DNA of 64,000 nucleotides from Azorinus chamasolen. Its lineage: Eukaryota > Mollusca > Bivalvia > Cardiida > Solecurtidae. Below, one piece after another: positions 50,691 through 60,523 of the stretch. A model generated the notes under the pieces. It searched no databases and was not told the DNA's origin. It saw only the letters and a list, made by a program, of their open reading frames with translations. The stretch is from NCBI GenBank assembly GCA_963576725.1, contig OY755241.1, positions 53,693,955 through 53,757,954 of the forward strand, written 5' to 3'. Both the position numbers and the translations under genes were made by a program. Each line of letters starts with the position of its first letter. Within the stretch, counting starts at the first letter, position 1.

Positions 50691-50990
50691 CAGTTTGACA
50701 CTTCTGTTGTTAATTGCGACACCAATAGTTCAGTCACCGAAGAGCGGCGACTAGTGAGTATTGTGGCCGTGACCACGGCTTCTGTGACTCCATTGCCTAG
50801 GCGCCTGGTCAATAGTTTAGCTTGAACAAATCACAAATAAGGGAAACTTGTTACTGATTGGAATTCTAGTAAGCATGCTTTTAGCAGACAATATGTGTCA
50901 CCAAATTTACGAAATGAACAAACGTAACATTTTCCATAATGTAAGCAAACGCCAGCCAAATCACATTCAGCATGAAAATTAAAATGACGT
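50691..50990. other. Unassigned intron sequence
   Basis: No family recognised. Confidence 0.4.
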
Positions 50991-50993
50991 ACA

Positions 50994-51238
50994 GTAGGAC
51001 CTGTCGTAAACGACCATTCATTTATTGGATACAGGCGACTTCAAAAGCAGATTCAACATAATTAAACTATTCAACATAGAAGTCTTAAAAAGCATGTGGT
51101 TGCTTAATGCAGGGTAAAAGTAACGCAAAAAGCTCCTATAGGGGCTTTCTATATTACTTTTGACATGCATTAAGCTACCATCTGCCTTATAGGCCCGTGA
51201 CTAGACCTGTTTTAATGGCCGCTTAAGACATGTTTAAT
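50994..51238. mobile_element. B-family element (CAGAACCTGT subtype)
   Basis: TA-CAGTAGGACCTGTCGTAAAC, stem GTGGTTGCTTAATGCAGGGT, loop AAAGCTCCTATAGGGGCTTT, CCGCTTAAGACATGTTTAATG-TA. Ends 20 bp before exon 4. Confidence 0.82.
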
Positions 51239-51258
51239 GTATTTATCTGGTTTTACAG

Positions 51259-51379
51259 GGTTGGCAATATTTGTACTTACGTCTCAAACAGTCGGATGTC
51301 GGTGGCACTGGGCAAAATCGGGGAGACGGTCGAAAATAATCTTGATGATATGGACAGTTACCTGGACCTGGTAGAGCAG
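51259..51379 (+). CDS. PROM1-like: Prominin exon 4 (end of TM2, start of ectodomain loop 1)
   Basis: Acceptor GGTTTTACAG, donor GCAG-GTATGA. Encodes VGNICTYVSNSRMSVALGKI and a following acidic helix-like stretch ENNLDDMDSYLDLVEQ (40 codons; phase 2 in, 0 out). Confidence 0.92.
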
Positions 51380-51504
51380 GTATGATGGCTGAATGTAGGC
51401 TATATTAAACATGTAAAACTACAAAACATATACAGTGAAACTGATCTAAAATTGCCACTAAGTTCTAAAAGGCAGTTTTATTGTCGGTCTTACAGGCAGG
51501 TGGT

Positions 51505-51682
51505 ATACCTTAAACCTTTACTTCATGAAATATTCATGTAAGGATTAATGACGCTATGAATATTAATTAGTTGCACAAATTCACAGAACATACTGGAGCA
51601 AATACTCTATTTATAACAATGGTTTCAAAAAGTGTCTTTTGCAGAGGCGCCAAAAGGCGTCAATATGAGGGAATGGGTTTAA
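51505..51682. mobile_element. Chimeric element: A left half joined to C right half
   Basis: TTAAACCTTTACTTCATGAA and GACGCTATGAATATTAATTA are A-type; from GGAGCAAATACTCTATTTAT to ATGAGGGAATGGGTTTAA it is C-type. The switch is at the former loop (TGGAGCAAAT). It lies at the GGTGGT...TTAA position of a B stem remnant. Confidence 0.8.
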
Positions 51683-51695
51683 CAACCATCTGCGT

Positions 51696-51924
51696 TTAAC
51701 CCGTCTTTTGCTGAATTTTAAAATACATTTCTCCTTCTTTGCCCATGCCCTGTTGTATGATTACATATATCTTCACTGTGTACAAGTATTTCGGTGTGCA
51801 ATCACTGTTGTGGAGTGCACTGGTTGCACAATCAACTTGTAAATAGTGCAGACCCTGATGAGACATCTGGGTCTTCACTATTTACAGGTAGGTATATTGA
51901 CGTGAATAGCAAGCGAATGGTTAA
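51696..51924. mobile_element. G-family TTAA MITE, copy 3 (short core)
   Basis: TTAACCCGTCTTTTGCTGAA, GCCCATGCCCTGTTGTATGA, core GACCCTGATGAGACATCTGG, end AAGCGAATGGTTAA. Confidence 0.85.
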
Positions 51925-52036
51925 ATGGTCGACTGAGAGTCTCTATCGTATTTACGATTGCAACAAGGCTTTAAAGTATTGATTCTAAGTCTCTGTTCAT
52001 AATTCTCATCCTAAATTTATATGACTTTTCTTGCAG

Positions 52037-52109
52037 CAAGTCCTGACGATAGGGCAAGAAAATCTGCATACAACGAAAGACGGCATTTTGCATTTCATGG
52101 ACCAGACCA
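52037..52109 (+). CDS. PROM1-like: Prominin exon 5
   Basis: Acceptor TTTCTTGCAG, donor A-GTACGT. Encodes QVLTIGQENLHTTKDGILHF and MDQT (24 codons plus one base). Ectodomain loop 1. Confidence 0.9.
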
Positions 52110-52280
52110 GTACGTATAAGAAACTTTGCGGAAGTTATTAAAACAGTTTTAGTCTTAACCCTCCACGTGATAGAGACGCTTTTGTACGACTTTGCTAACA
52201 GTGTAGACCCTGGTCCAGTAAGAGCCGTCTTAGCAGGGTCAGCTCTGTTTGTTGCTGAAATAATATACGGTAGAAATGTC

Positions 52281-52530
52281 TTAACTCTTTCGGCGCCAAT
52301 GTCGCCTGTTGGCACCATTGAAAACAGTGAATTCCCAGGTCAGATGCCGCTTTTTCAAGGCGGCATCTGACCTGGGAATTCACTGTTTTCTGTATTATTT
52401 CAGTCCAAGCATACATTTTTCTTTAACAAAAAGTTTTACTAATATACCTTTATTATTTAGTTTAGAATTATATTTAATATGAAATTATTATTGCAGACGA
52501 CGCTTTTAAATTTGGCACCAAAAGAGTTAA
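52281..52530. mobile_element. E-family TTAA MITE, copy 5 (nested)
   Basis: TTAA 52281-52284 and 52527-52530; CTCTTTCGGCGCCAATGTCG, perfect hairpin GTCAGATGCCGCTTTTTCAA, TTTGGCACCAAAAGAG. Confidence 0.9.
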
Positions 52531-52699
52531 GCGGTCATTCAACTATTCAACATAGAAGTCTTAAAAAGCATGTGGTTGCCTAATGCTGGGCAAACGTAAT
52601 ACAGGAAGCTCCAATATGAGCTTTCTTCATTACTTATGACATACATTAAGCTACCACCTGCCTTACAGACCCATAATTAGACCGCTTTTTGATGGCAGC

Positions 52700-52946
52700 T
52701 TAACCCTTTCCCCGTTCTATGTTTATTACAAATTTGAAAACCTACTGAATATTCATAGACAAAATAGATACGGCAATACGGAAGGCGGAACATTGTAGCC
52801 ATTTAGAAAGTAAAGAAACTGCTCTTTCAAATTCCATTAGCAAAGAGAGCAGACCCTGATCAGACGGCTCCTACAGGAGCCGTATGATCTGGGTCTACTC
52901 TGTTTGCAGATGCGTGAAAACACGTTTATATGAGGGAAAGGGTTAA
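52700..52946. mobile_element. A-family TTAA MITE (nested)
   Basis: TTAA 52700-52703 and 52943-52946; CCCTTTCCCCGTTCTATGTT, core GGCTCCTACAGGAGCC, ACGTTTATATGAGGGAAAGG. Confidence 0.92.
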
Positions 52947-53010
52947 GACAGTTTCTTCTGTAAATCTGATTGTGCAGTTTCTGTTATAGTGAACAATGTC
53001 CTAGTTAATA

Positions 53011-53759
53011 ACGGCAATTTAAATTCAATTTCTTTATTTTAAAAAACATACATCGTATGCTTATAGCAAGCACGATACACGAACACAATACAGTGGTATA
53101 TATGAACATGTCAATAGACAAAAACCAATGTTAAATCTATACCTCTTTCCAATAGAAAAAATACTAAAGTAGAAAGTTAGGTTTTTTTCGGGGTTTTTTC
53201 TTTGATTTCATTTCCCTCGAACAGCTTTCTCTATTTAAAATTTAAATTTATAATTTTGAAAGTTGAAGGTTTTAATGATAGATGCGTATACAATGCATGC
53301 ATTTTTTGTGCTTAATTCAATTTATTTATATTTTATATCATTTCTTCTTCTCCTTTTTACATTATTTGTTTGTTTATTTATTTATTTTTACGTTTTGTTT
53401 CAATATTGTAATATTGTTCTAATTTTTATCTTGTTAACTCATTATACCGTTCTAATATTTATATTGTTATTTATCAATTCATGTGTTTGCTGAATGACTT
53501 TTTAAAAAAAATCTTATTTTTGCTGTATCTGATTTCTTATTTGGTTTGTAAAATAGAAATATTTGGAAATATTACTGACAATCTTTTTGTTATTGTGCAC
53601 ATAAGCTTTTAAACTTTTTTTTTAAAGAAACACATCAGCTAATTGATATTCATACATGAATATTCATCAGGTAAAGGATTAAACCATAGCATTACTGTAG
53701 TCCAACATGTCAACTCCTTCAACCTCCAAGTAAGGATTGGCAACATGCACTCAAAGCAC
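53011..53759. other. AT-rich intron sequence
   Basis: Strongly AT-rich with T-rich runs (53170-53480). The hydrophobic 76-codon frame at 53263 reflects T content. A MITE right end (ATGAATATTCATCAGG) is near 53660. Confidence 0.5.
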
Positions 53760-54008
53760 TTAACCCTTTACTTGTTCTAATTTTAGGCCAATCTTCAGTA
53801 CCTACTGAATATTCATTAACAAAATAGTTATAAAGAATTCTTGAAGGTGGAACATTGTAGACATTTTAGAAAGCAAAGAAACAGGTCTATCAAATTCTAA
53901 TAGCAAACAGAGTAGACTTTGATCAGACGGCTCCTCTAGGAGCCGTCTGATCTGGGTCTACTCTGTTTGCAGATGCGTGAAAACACGTTTATATGAGGGA
54001 AAGGGTTA
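53760..54008. mobile_element. A-family TTAA MITE
   Basis: TTAACCCTTTACTTGTTCTA, perfect core GGCTCCTCTAGGAGCC, end ATGAGGGAAAGGGTTAA; shares its right TTAA with the next A element. Confidence 0.9.
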
Positions 54009-54130
54009 ACCCTTTACCTCATAAAATGTCTTTTGCCGCCTTTACAAACAAAGCAGACCGAGATCAGACTGAAGTAGCTGCTTGATCGGAGCCTACTCTT
54101 AATGATCTAATATCATGAATATTCATGCAT
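54005..54130. mobile_element. A-family TTAA fragment, back to back
   Basis: TTAACCCTTTACCTCATAAA, arm AGCAGACCGAGATCAGACTG, loop AGTAGCTGCTTGATC; right end truncated near TCATGAATATTCATGC. Confidence 0.72.
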
Positions 54131-54334
54131 ATTAAATAACTTGGATTTTAATAACCTTTTAAATTGATTTTATTTATTATCAGTAGAATTAGCAACATTT
54201 TTAAGATTAACAAATCACTTGAATACTATTTATCAAGTCTTACAAGCTGTAAATATCTTACTTTTCATTTCTATCTTGCCAAAACAAGTTTCCTGACTTG
54301 AAGTGGGATGTTTAGAGCAAACTATGTTATACAT

Positions 54335-54540
54335 TTAACCCTTATCTCGCTATTCATGGCCTGACTCGTATTTGCAAAGAGTTTGGATCCTGACGAGACG
54401 CCGAGTAACTCGCCAGCTCATCTGGATTCAGATTGTTGGATACTCGGACACTCAAAAGCTTGGTCTAATCGTAATAGGTCAATATTGCGCCAAATCCATT
54501 TTGAGCTGGCGTTATGATTTCACTTTTGGATAAGGGTTAA
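54335..54540. mobile_element. F-family TTAA MITE
   Basis: TTAACCCTTATCTCGCTATT, hairpin GTTTGGATCCTGACGAGACG with CCGAGTAACTCG, ACTCGGACACTCAAAAGCTT, end TGGATAAGGGTTAA. Confidence 0.82.
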
Positions 54541-54782
54541 CCCGTTTCCTGTTCTATGTTGACGTCAACTTTCAATACCTACTAAATATTAATGGACACA
54601 ATAGTTATTATGAAATATTGAAGGTGGAATATTGTAGCCGTTTTTAGAAAGTAAAGAAACAGATCTATCAAATTCCATTAGCAAACAGAGCAGACCCTAA
54701 ACAGATGCTCAGGAGCCGTCTGATCTGGGTCCACACTGTTTTCAAATGCGTGAAAACACGTTTATATGAGGATAATGGTTAA
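54537..54782. mobile_element. A-family TTAA MITE, back to back with F
   Basis: TTAACCCGTTTCCTGTTCTA, shortened core ACCCTAAACAGATGCTCAGG, end ATATGAGGATAATGGTTAA; 27 bp before exon 6. Confidence 0.82.
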
Positions 54783-54809
54783 TGCTGTCATTTTATTTTT
54801 TCTGAACAG

Positions 54810-54881
54810 AGCTTGAGCAGGAAATCAGCGAGTATGTGTTGAACGCCCTGTCTGGAGGAGCTCTTGATAAAATGCAGCAGC
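54810..54881 (+). CDS. PROM1-like: Prominin exon 6
   Basis: Acceptor TTTTCTGAACAG, donor C-GTGAGT. With flanking bases encodes K-LEQEISEYVLNALSGGALDK-MQQ (phase 1 in, 1 out). The LSGGALDKM stretch resembles the LGGGILDRL segment of vertebrate prominin-1. Confidence 0.92.
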
Positions 54882-54926
54882 GTGAGTAATCATTTTAATG
54901 TTCAGAGTAGTTTTAAGCATGTACAT

Positions 54927-54975
54927 AAAAACCTCTCTATAACGGCCACTTATTTACATCAAGTATTTACATGCT
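54927..54975. mobile_element. B-family left-end fragment
   Basis: AAAACCTCTCTATAACGGCC and TTACATCAAGTATTTAC only. Confidence 0.7.
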
Positions 54976-55015
54976 TATTGTCACATTTTACGTTATATAT
55001 CATTTTGCATTCCAA

Positions 55016-55442
55016 AGTGGGTGATCCTTCGAAAGCATAAGTAGAAATGCAAAAAGACAAAATTGCAGACTCGGTTTTATTGAGTCTATTCATGAGTGGT
55101 ATTTAAAAGTGCAACACTACTCACGCCCCATACCACCGGCTTAAGCAGAATTCAATTTTCAAAACAAATAACATCAAAACTAATGATCCCGAATGACCAG
55201 AAAATATAACAACACTGAAAATGAAGAACGGGGCGACTTTTTCCGGCCGCCACACAAGCTTTAACACCTGCTGTTGTGAAATACATATATTCTGAACTTA
55301 TGGGTGATCCTTCGAAACCACAAGAAGAAATGCAAAAAGAGAAAGTTGCAAAATCGGTTTTATTGAATCTGTTCATGAGTAGTAATTAAAAGTGCGATAC
55401 TACTCACGCCCCTAACACCGGCTTAAACAGTATTCATTTTTA
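55016..55442. repeat. Direct duplication, about 143-bp units 284 bp apart
   Basis: GGGTGATCCTTCGAAAGCAT at 55019 and GGGTGATCCTTCGAAACCAC at 55302, each continuing to ACTACTCACGCCCC and CACCGGCTTAA. The 74-residue minus-strand frame between them is not supported as a gene. Confidence 0.85.
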
Positions 55443-55552
55443 AAAAAACTCATTTTGCATTTACATTTTAGTGTCACCTTTAACACTGCATGCCATTTAC
55501 GATTTTCATGGTGAACGTTCCCTTTGTGATTTACATTTTTTATAAAAAAAAA

Positions 55553-55760
55553 ATCGTTGAGTGTTATCCAGTCCTGTAGTTTAGCACATTTCTGAGTTTA
55601 AACTCATTCGTTGAGTGTTATCCAGTCCTGTAGTTTAGCACATTTCTGAGTTCAAACTTATTCGTTGAGTGTTATCTAGTCCTGTAGTTTAGCACATTTC
55701 TGAGTTAAAACTCATTCGTTGGGTGTTATCCAGTCCAGTAGTTTAGCACATTTCTAAGTT
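55553..55760. repeat. Tandem repeat, about 55-bp unit x4
   Basis: CGTTGAGTGTTATCCAGTCC plus TGTAGTTTAGCACATTTCTG and AGTTTAAACTCATT recur four times with few differences. Confidence 0.92.
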
Positions 55761-55839
55761 TAAGCTCATTTGATTAGACTGTATTTTGTATAAAAGATAA
55801 AATTTATTTTTAACCCTTTCCCTTATTAGTTTAAACATA

Positions 55840-56068
55840 TTTTATTTCATAATTCCAGAAATGGGGTTGGGCAACAAGTTCTTCCAACTTAGATATAGCC
55901 CTTCCCCTACAGTGCATGAAATAATATAGTACAAAGTAAAATGACAGTCACACAAATATACGCATATAAATTCAAAGGATCAGAGTGAGAGAGAGAGTGA
56001 GTAGGTGAGGGAAATATTGAAAACTTCAAAGAAATTTAGAAAGAGAGAGATGGAGAGAGGGAGAGAGA

Positions 56069-56115
<47 letters not shown>

Positions 56116-56438
56116 GTGTTCAGTCTGCAGGGTAAACCAATGGAAAATAGGAAAATGAAGTTGGAGGGACCTTTTCACACAAATATTATCCCTTTTCTTC
56201 ATTGGCTATGTTACAACCGGTAAAGTTTTACAGGGACGACAAAAGAACTCAATTAAGGTAATTGGTAAGTAGCCAGTTAATGTCAATGTATTAAAGGAGC
56301 TGTAAAAATATAAATATATATTGGATTATCAGTAATTGAATCTTTTCGACCTCAGTATATAATTTTGAACTGCTTCAAATAAAACACAATTTTGCTCATA
56401 AGACAGGGCCTTATCACCGAAAAGCAATAGGTCAGTAG
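55840..56438. other. Intron sequence with a GA microsatellite
   Basis: (GA)n-rich from about 55985 to 56105 followed by a G run near 56105-56117. No exon recognised. Confidence 0.8.
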
Positions 56439-56689
56439 GTCACCCTTTCCTTTATGTAAGCGCATTTTGACGCATCTGCAAACAGAGTAGACCCAGATCA
56501 GACGGCTCCTATAGGAGCCGTCTGATCAGGGTCTGCTCTGTTTGCTTATGGTATAATATATATATCTGATTCTACAGCTTCTTCCTGGGCTAAAATGCCA
56601 TGCGTTCATAAGCCATTATAAAAAATAAGCTTATTAATATTTATGACGTCATTATTTCCTTTATAAATATTCATCAGGGAAAGGGTTAA
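56439..56689. mobile_element. A-family TTAA MITE
   Basis: CACCCTTTCCTTTATGTAAG, perfect core GGCTCCTATAGGAGCC, TATTTATGACGTCATTATTT, end CATCAGGGAAAGGGTTAA. Confidence 0.87.
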
Positions 56690-56755
56690 GTTGTAGACAA
56701 ATATCGTCAATATATGAGTAACAAACACAGGACTGTATATGTTTTTGTTTTGCAG

Positions 56756-56862
56756 ATATAGAAACCACTGCCAAAGCTTTTGGTGATGTCGTTAACAGCA
56801 AGAACACTATTGCAACTTTGGCTACTACAAATGGTTTACCTGATCCTGTTGGAAGCTCGCAG
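56756..56862 (+). CDS. PROM1-like: Prominin exon 7
   Basis: Acceptor TTTTGCAG, donor CAG-GTAATG. Encodes H-IETTAKAFGDVVNSKNTIAT and LATTNGLPDPVGSSQ (35 codons after the split one; phase 1 in, 0 out). Ectodomain loop 1. Confidence 0.92.
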
Positions 56863-56879
56863 GTAATGCAGTGTTTTCT

Positions 56880-57107
56880 TTAACCCGTTCCTCCATTGTC
56901 TATTTTAAACCCAACCTACATGTACCAATCTACCAAAAAGGAGCATTTACTAGAGAAAAGTAAAATTTTAGAATTTTGTAGTTTGAAACCATTGTGATAA
57001 ATAGAGCATTTGCTTCTATAGGAGCAAATGCTCTATTTATCACAATGGTTTCAAGAAGTGATTATTACAGAGGCGTAGATAGGCGTATTTATGGAGGAAA
57101 GGGTTAA
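56880..57107. mobile_element. C-family TTAA MITE, copy 15
   Basis: TTAACCCGTTCCTCCATTGT, loop GCTTCTATAGGAGC, end ATGGAGGAAAGGGTTAA. Starts 18 bp after the exon 7 donor; its right TTAA begins the next F-type element. Confidence 0.88.
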
Positions 57108-57590
57108 CTCTTTCGCTGACAAATAAATTTCGTCAGCAAGGGTTATCATATGTGTCAGGTTTCAAATTGGAGTTGTCTATAATTTCTTTTTGAAAACATT
57201 TGTCAAACAGTTTAGATCCTGATAAGATGCTGATTTATCAGAAACCATCCACGGTTTCGCTTATGGCAGCGAAATAATTAATGTATTCACGTCATTTACT
57301 TATTCTTTTCCTCCATGAATATCCATGGAAGAAATAATGACAGCATGCATATTAATTAGATAATCCTGTTGGAAGCACGCAGATAATACAGTGTTTTCCT
57401 GAATTCTTTCACCGCCAAATAAATGATTCAGGTTTCCAATTGGTGTTATCTTAAGTTTATTAAAAAAAACATGATAAGAGTGTTAAACAGTTTGGATCCT
57501 GATGAGAGGCCGAGTTAGTTGGTGTCTTATCTGGATTCAAACTGTTTGCAAAAGTCATCAGGGTTTTGCCTATGGCGGCGAAAGAGTAAT
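57104..57590. mobile_element. Two degraded F-family elements
   Basis: First: TTAACTCTTTCGCTGACAAA, GTCAAACAGTTTAGATCCTG, GGCAGCGAAATAATTAA (about 57104-57283). Second: TTCTTTCACCGCCAAATAAA, AACAGTTTGGATCCTGATGA, GGCGGCGAAAGAGTAA (about 57408-57590). Between them is an A-type left end and a stretch (CTGTTGGAAGCACGCAGATA) that resembles the end of exon 7 (CTGTTGGAAGCTCGCAGGTA). Confidence 0.65.
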
Positions 57591-57599
57591 TTACATTAT

Positions 57600-57851
57600 T
57601 TACTTATTCCTTTCGTGCAAGAATATTCATGTAAGAAATAATGACATCATGAATATTAATTAGATAAATTGTTTTAACAGCAAGTTGCCAGAGAAATTCT
57701 AGTCCATTGGAAAAACATAAGACTCATATCTATATTACATCGTTAGCAAACAGAGCAGACTCTGAACAGGCGGCTCCTGTAGGAGCCGTCTGGTCTAGGT
57801 CTACTCTGTTTGCAGACGCGTAAAGAGGTGTATTTATAAAGGAAGGGTTAA
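57600..57851. mobile_element. A-family TTAA MITE
   Basis: TTCCTTTCGTGCAAGAATAT, GACATCATGAATATTAATTA, core GGCTCCTGTAGGAGCC, end TTATAAAGGAAGGGTTAA. Confidence 0.8.
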
Positions 57852-58119
57852 ATACATACATCAGTAAGTGTTTGAATTTAATTCTTGTCAATTAGTCCTT
57901 AACTTTGATATTTGAAAATATTTGAAAATTTATATTATACCTTACTAGTTTTTATAACGGCATATGAAGAAAGGAGATTTTGGCTCCGACAAAAATTTAG
58001 AATCAAATCTATATCTTCCATGAGCAAACAGTCCTGTAATGCAAAGGCATAATCAGAACCACGCCGGAATATATAAAACAAACATTGAGAAATAAACTGA
58101 AATGTTTAATGTTTTTCAG

Positions 58120-58185
58120 TTTTCAACGCTTAGTACGAAGAAAGCGGCATTCGACAGCTTTAAAAATACCGACGTCGTAAAACAG
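58120..58185 (+). CDS. PROM1-like: Prominin exon 8
   Basis: Acceptor GTTTTTCAG, donor CAG-GTAAGG. Encodes FSTLSTKKAAFDSFKNTDVV-KQ (22 codons, phase 0/0). Confidence 0.9.
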
Positions 58186-58281
58186 GTAAGGTTCAAACAA
58201 TTGTCTGTTTAAATATAGTATTAGATATTTAACCCTTAATTCGCTGAGCAATTAAAATAGCTTCTCCCTTTCTGAATATTG

Positions 58282-58525
58282 GTAAACCCATTCCCTCATA
58301 TTGACGCCTTTTGACGCCTCTGTAAAAGTCACTTTGTGAAACCAGTGTGATAAATAGAACATTTGCTCCTATATGAGCAAATGCCCTATTTATCACAATG
58401 GTTTCACACCACAAAAATCTGAAATTTTCCTTTTAGCATTTAGCATTCTCTAATTAATGCTCCTTTTCGGTGGATTTATTCAAAGAGGTTGTATCTAAAA
58501 AATAACCTTTGAGGTAATGGGTTAA
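58282..58525. mobile_element. C-family TTAA MITE, copy 16
   Basis: GTAAACCCATTCCCTCATAT, loop GCTCCTATATGAGC, a TAGCATT duplication in the right half (TTTAGCATTTAGCATT), end TGAGGTAATGGGTTAA. Confidence 0.85.
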
Positions 58526-58569
58526 ACAAAATATATATCAAATATAAAAATGGTCTTTATGAAAAACTG

Positions 58570-58628
58570 TGCAGACCCTGATCAAAAGGCTCCACCAGGA
58601 GCCATTTGATCTGGGTCTACACTGAGGT
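58570..58628. mobile_element. A-family hairpin core only
   Basis: GTGCAGACCCTGATCAAAAG, loop GGCTCCACCAGGAGCC, TTTGATCTGGGTCTACACTG. Confidence 0.75.
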
Positions 58629-58675
58629 CTTATACACTCGGTTTCTGCACATTAATGGTTAAATACGTGTCTATA

Positions 58676-58909
58676 ACACTTTCCCTATTCAATAATTATA
58701 TAAGAAATAATGAATGCATGAATACTTATTAGCTGAATTTTAATATTTTTCAAGATAACTTTTTGACAAAAACATTAAAATTAGATCTATACCATGTCAA
58801 AAGCTAACAGAGCAGACCTTGATCAGACGGCTCCTACAGGAGCCGTCTGGTCTGGGTCTGCTCTGTTTGCAAATGCGTGAAAAGGCGGTTATATGAGGGA
58901 AGGGGTTAA
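58676..58909. mobile_element. A-family TTAA MITE
   Basis: ACACTTTCCCTATTCAATAA, core GGCTCCTACAGGAGCC, end ATGAGGGAAGGGGTTAA (58906-58909). A degraded A relative follows to about 59080. Confidence 0.85.
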
Positions 58910-59247
58910 CTTCGTAGATGTTCATATAAGAATTAATCACACATAAATATTAATTAGGTTATTTTGACAAATGGCATGTGGATGCTGGAAAGTTTGGCCA
59001 TGGCTGAACAATTAAAATCAGATCAGCAAACAAATAACACCATGATTAGCCTTTGTCGAATGTGGGTCTATTCTGTTTGTAAAGACATACACATTGTATT
59101 GTAAATATCTATTAAGGCAGTCTTCTCCTTGGATAGCAGTTAGCGTTTACAGTGCTTGTAAAATGGTTTATTCCTTGTGTCATAATTTGAGTTTATTTAA
59201 AACAATTATTTTGCGATTTTCATGTCACTGAATCATTACTTCCTCAT

Positions 59248-59504
59248 TTAACCCTTCTCTTGCTGAATTTTAAAGTACATTTCTCCTTCTTTACCCATGC
59301 CCTGTTGTATACTTACATATATCTATACTGTGTACAAGTATTGCGCTGTGCAATCACTGCTGTGGAGTGCACTGGTTGCACAATCAACTTGTAAATAGTG
59401 CAGACCCTGATGAGACAGCTCCTGTAGGAGCTGTCTCATCTGAGTCTTCACTATTTACAGGTAGGTATATTTACATGTACGTGAATAGCAAGCGAAGGGG
59501 TTAA
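59248..59504. mobile_element. G-family TTAA MITE, copy 4 (full length)
   Basis: TTAACCCTTCTCTTGCTGAA, TTTACCCATGCCCTGTTGTA, perfect hairpin with AGCTCCTGTAGGAGCT, end AGCGAAGGGGTTAA. A few extra bases (ACATGTACGTGA) near the right end. Confidence 0.9.
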
Positions 59505-59604
59505 TTTTCAAGGGTTAAATGAAATAGACATGCCCGTCAATGACAGCTGATACAGCCTAAACAAAACTCTCACTGATGAAACTTTTACTTATATATGAGC
59601 GTAT

Positions 59605-59811
59605 GCAGTACAACCTCTCTATACCGGACGGTCAATTATGTATACATATCGGTCTTGGAAACAGGTGGCAGCTTAATGCAGGGGTAAAAGTCATGCAGAA
59701 AGCTCCTATAGGAGTTTTCTGCATGACTTTCACCCTGCATTAAGCAGCCACCTGCTTTAAAAGTACTGAAGTACTGCTCTACTAGAATTCCGGTTTAGAG
59801 AGGTTTTACTG
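59605..59811. mobile_element. B-family TA MITE variant
   Basis: CAGTACAACCTCTCTATACC, stem GGTGGCAGCTTAATGCAGGG, loop AAAGCTCCTATAGGAGTTTT, CCGGTTTAGAGAGGTTTTAC then TG-TA. Confidence 0.88.
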
Positions 59812-60038
59812 TATATGTCAAAATGCTTTCATTTATAGACTTCGCATTGTTCATAGGCTGATTTATGAATTAAATGTTTGCTCACTAAATGTACTGGACA
59901 TACACAATAATAAAAAAAATAACTGTAAATTAGTGGATATTTTGTTTTCAGCATTTACCATGTCTAGTCTAAATTGAGTTAATTCTAGCAAATAAATTAT
60001 GTTTTATAACCTCATATCTTGTTTGTTTAATAATTTAG

Positions 60039-60090
60039 GTTAAAGACGAGGTAATAACGAAGATTCATGGCAATCTTGGAGTAGTTTCTA
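60039..60090 (+). CDS. PROM1-like: Prominin exon 9
   Basis: Acceptor AATAATTTAG, donor TCTA-GTAAGT. Encodes VKDEVITKIHGNLGVVS (17 codons plus one base). Confidence 0.88.
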
Positions 60091-60123
60091 GTAAGTATAT
60101 CTACATACTCTGTTTTACATAGT

Positions 60124-60375
60124 TCAACCCTTCACCCCATGAATATTCATGTAAGAAATAATGACCTCATGGATATTAATTAGATAGATTGTTTTAATGG
60201 CATAAAAGAAACAGGAATCTCTATTTCATAACAGAAACTGTCGAATCAAATCTATATTACTCCACACGCTAACAGAGAAACCCCAGACCAGACGGCTCCT
60301 CTATAGGACCTGTCTGATCTGGATCTACTCTGTTTGCAAAGGCGAGGAAAGGCGTACTTATTCAGTAAAGTGTTA
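60124..60375. mobile_element. A-family MITE
   Basis: TCAACCCTTCACCCCATGAA, GACCTCATGGATATTAATTA, core GGCTCCTCTATAGGACC, end TTCAGTAAAGTGTTAA. Confidence 0.8.
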
Positions 60376-60523
60376 AACCTTATTCATAAATAAACAAATA
60401 GGCTAACTTATTGCAACTGTTAAACCTTTCTTTAATGAGCATTAGTGCAAGCATTGGTAACTTCATGAATATTCATGGACTTGAGATATCGAGGTTCCAC
60501 TGTACTCTACGGTAGTGATTAGC

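Larger units (their letters stand above)
52268..52960. mobile_element. B-family TA element hosting two TTAA insertions
   Basis: Left CGGTAGAAATGTC-TTAA, middle GCGGTCATTCAACTATTCAA with stem GTGGTTGCCTAATGCTGGGC and CATTAAGCTACCACCTGCCT, then GATGGCAGC-TTAA, right GACAGTTTCTTCTG-TA. Removing both inserts gives an ordinary member like 50994-51238. Confidence 0.88.
52155..53000. mobile_element. Three-level nest: A element containing a B element containing E and A elements
   Basis: Outer A: TTAACCCTCCACGTG at 52155, core GACCCTGGTCCAGTAAGAGC, GTTTGTTGCTGAAATAATA up to 52267, resuming after 52960 with AAATCTGATTGTGCAGTTTC. In intact A copies these two parts are adjacent (AAATAATATAGATCTGATTC). 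Between them lies B (52268-52960), flanked by TA on both sides. Confidence 0.85.

Noticed and set aside
53263..53493. Hydrophobic 76-codon frame as a membrane protein
   Set aside because: Composition is fully explained by a T-rich intron stretch (Phe, Leu, Ile and Tyr codons).
55152..55376. 74-codon minus-strand frame with several Cys
   Set aside because: It spans the join of two direct repeat units and has no visible homologue or exon borders.
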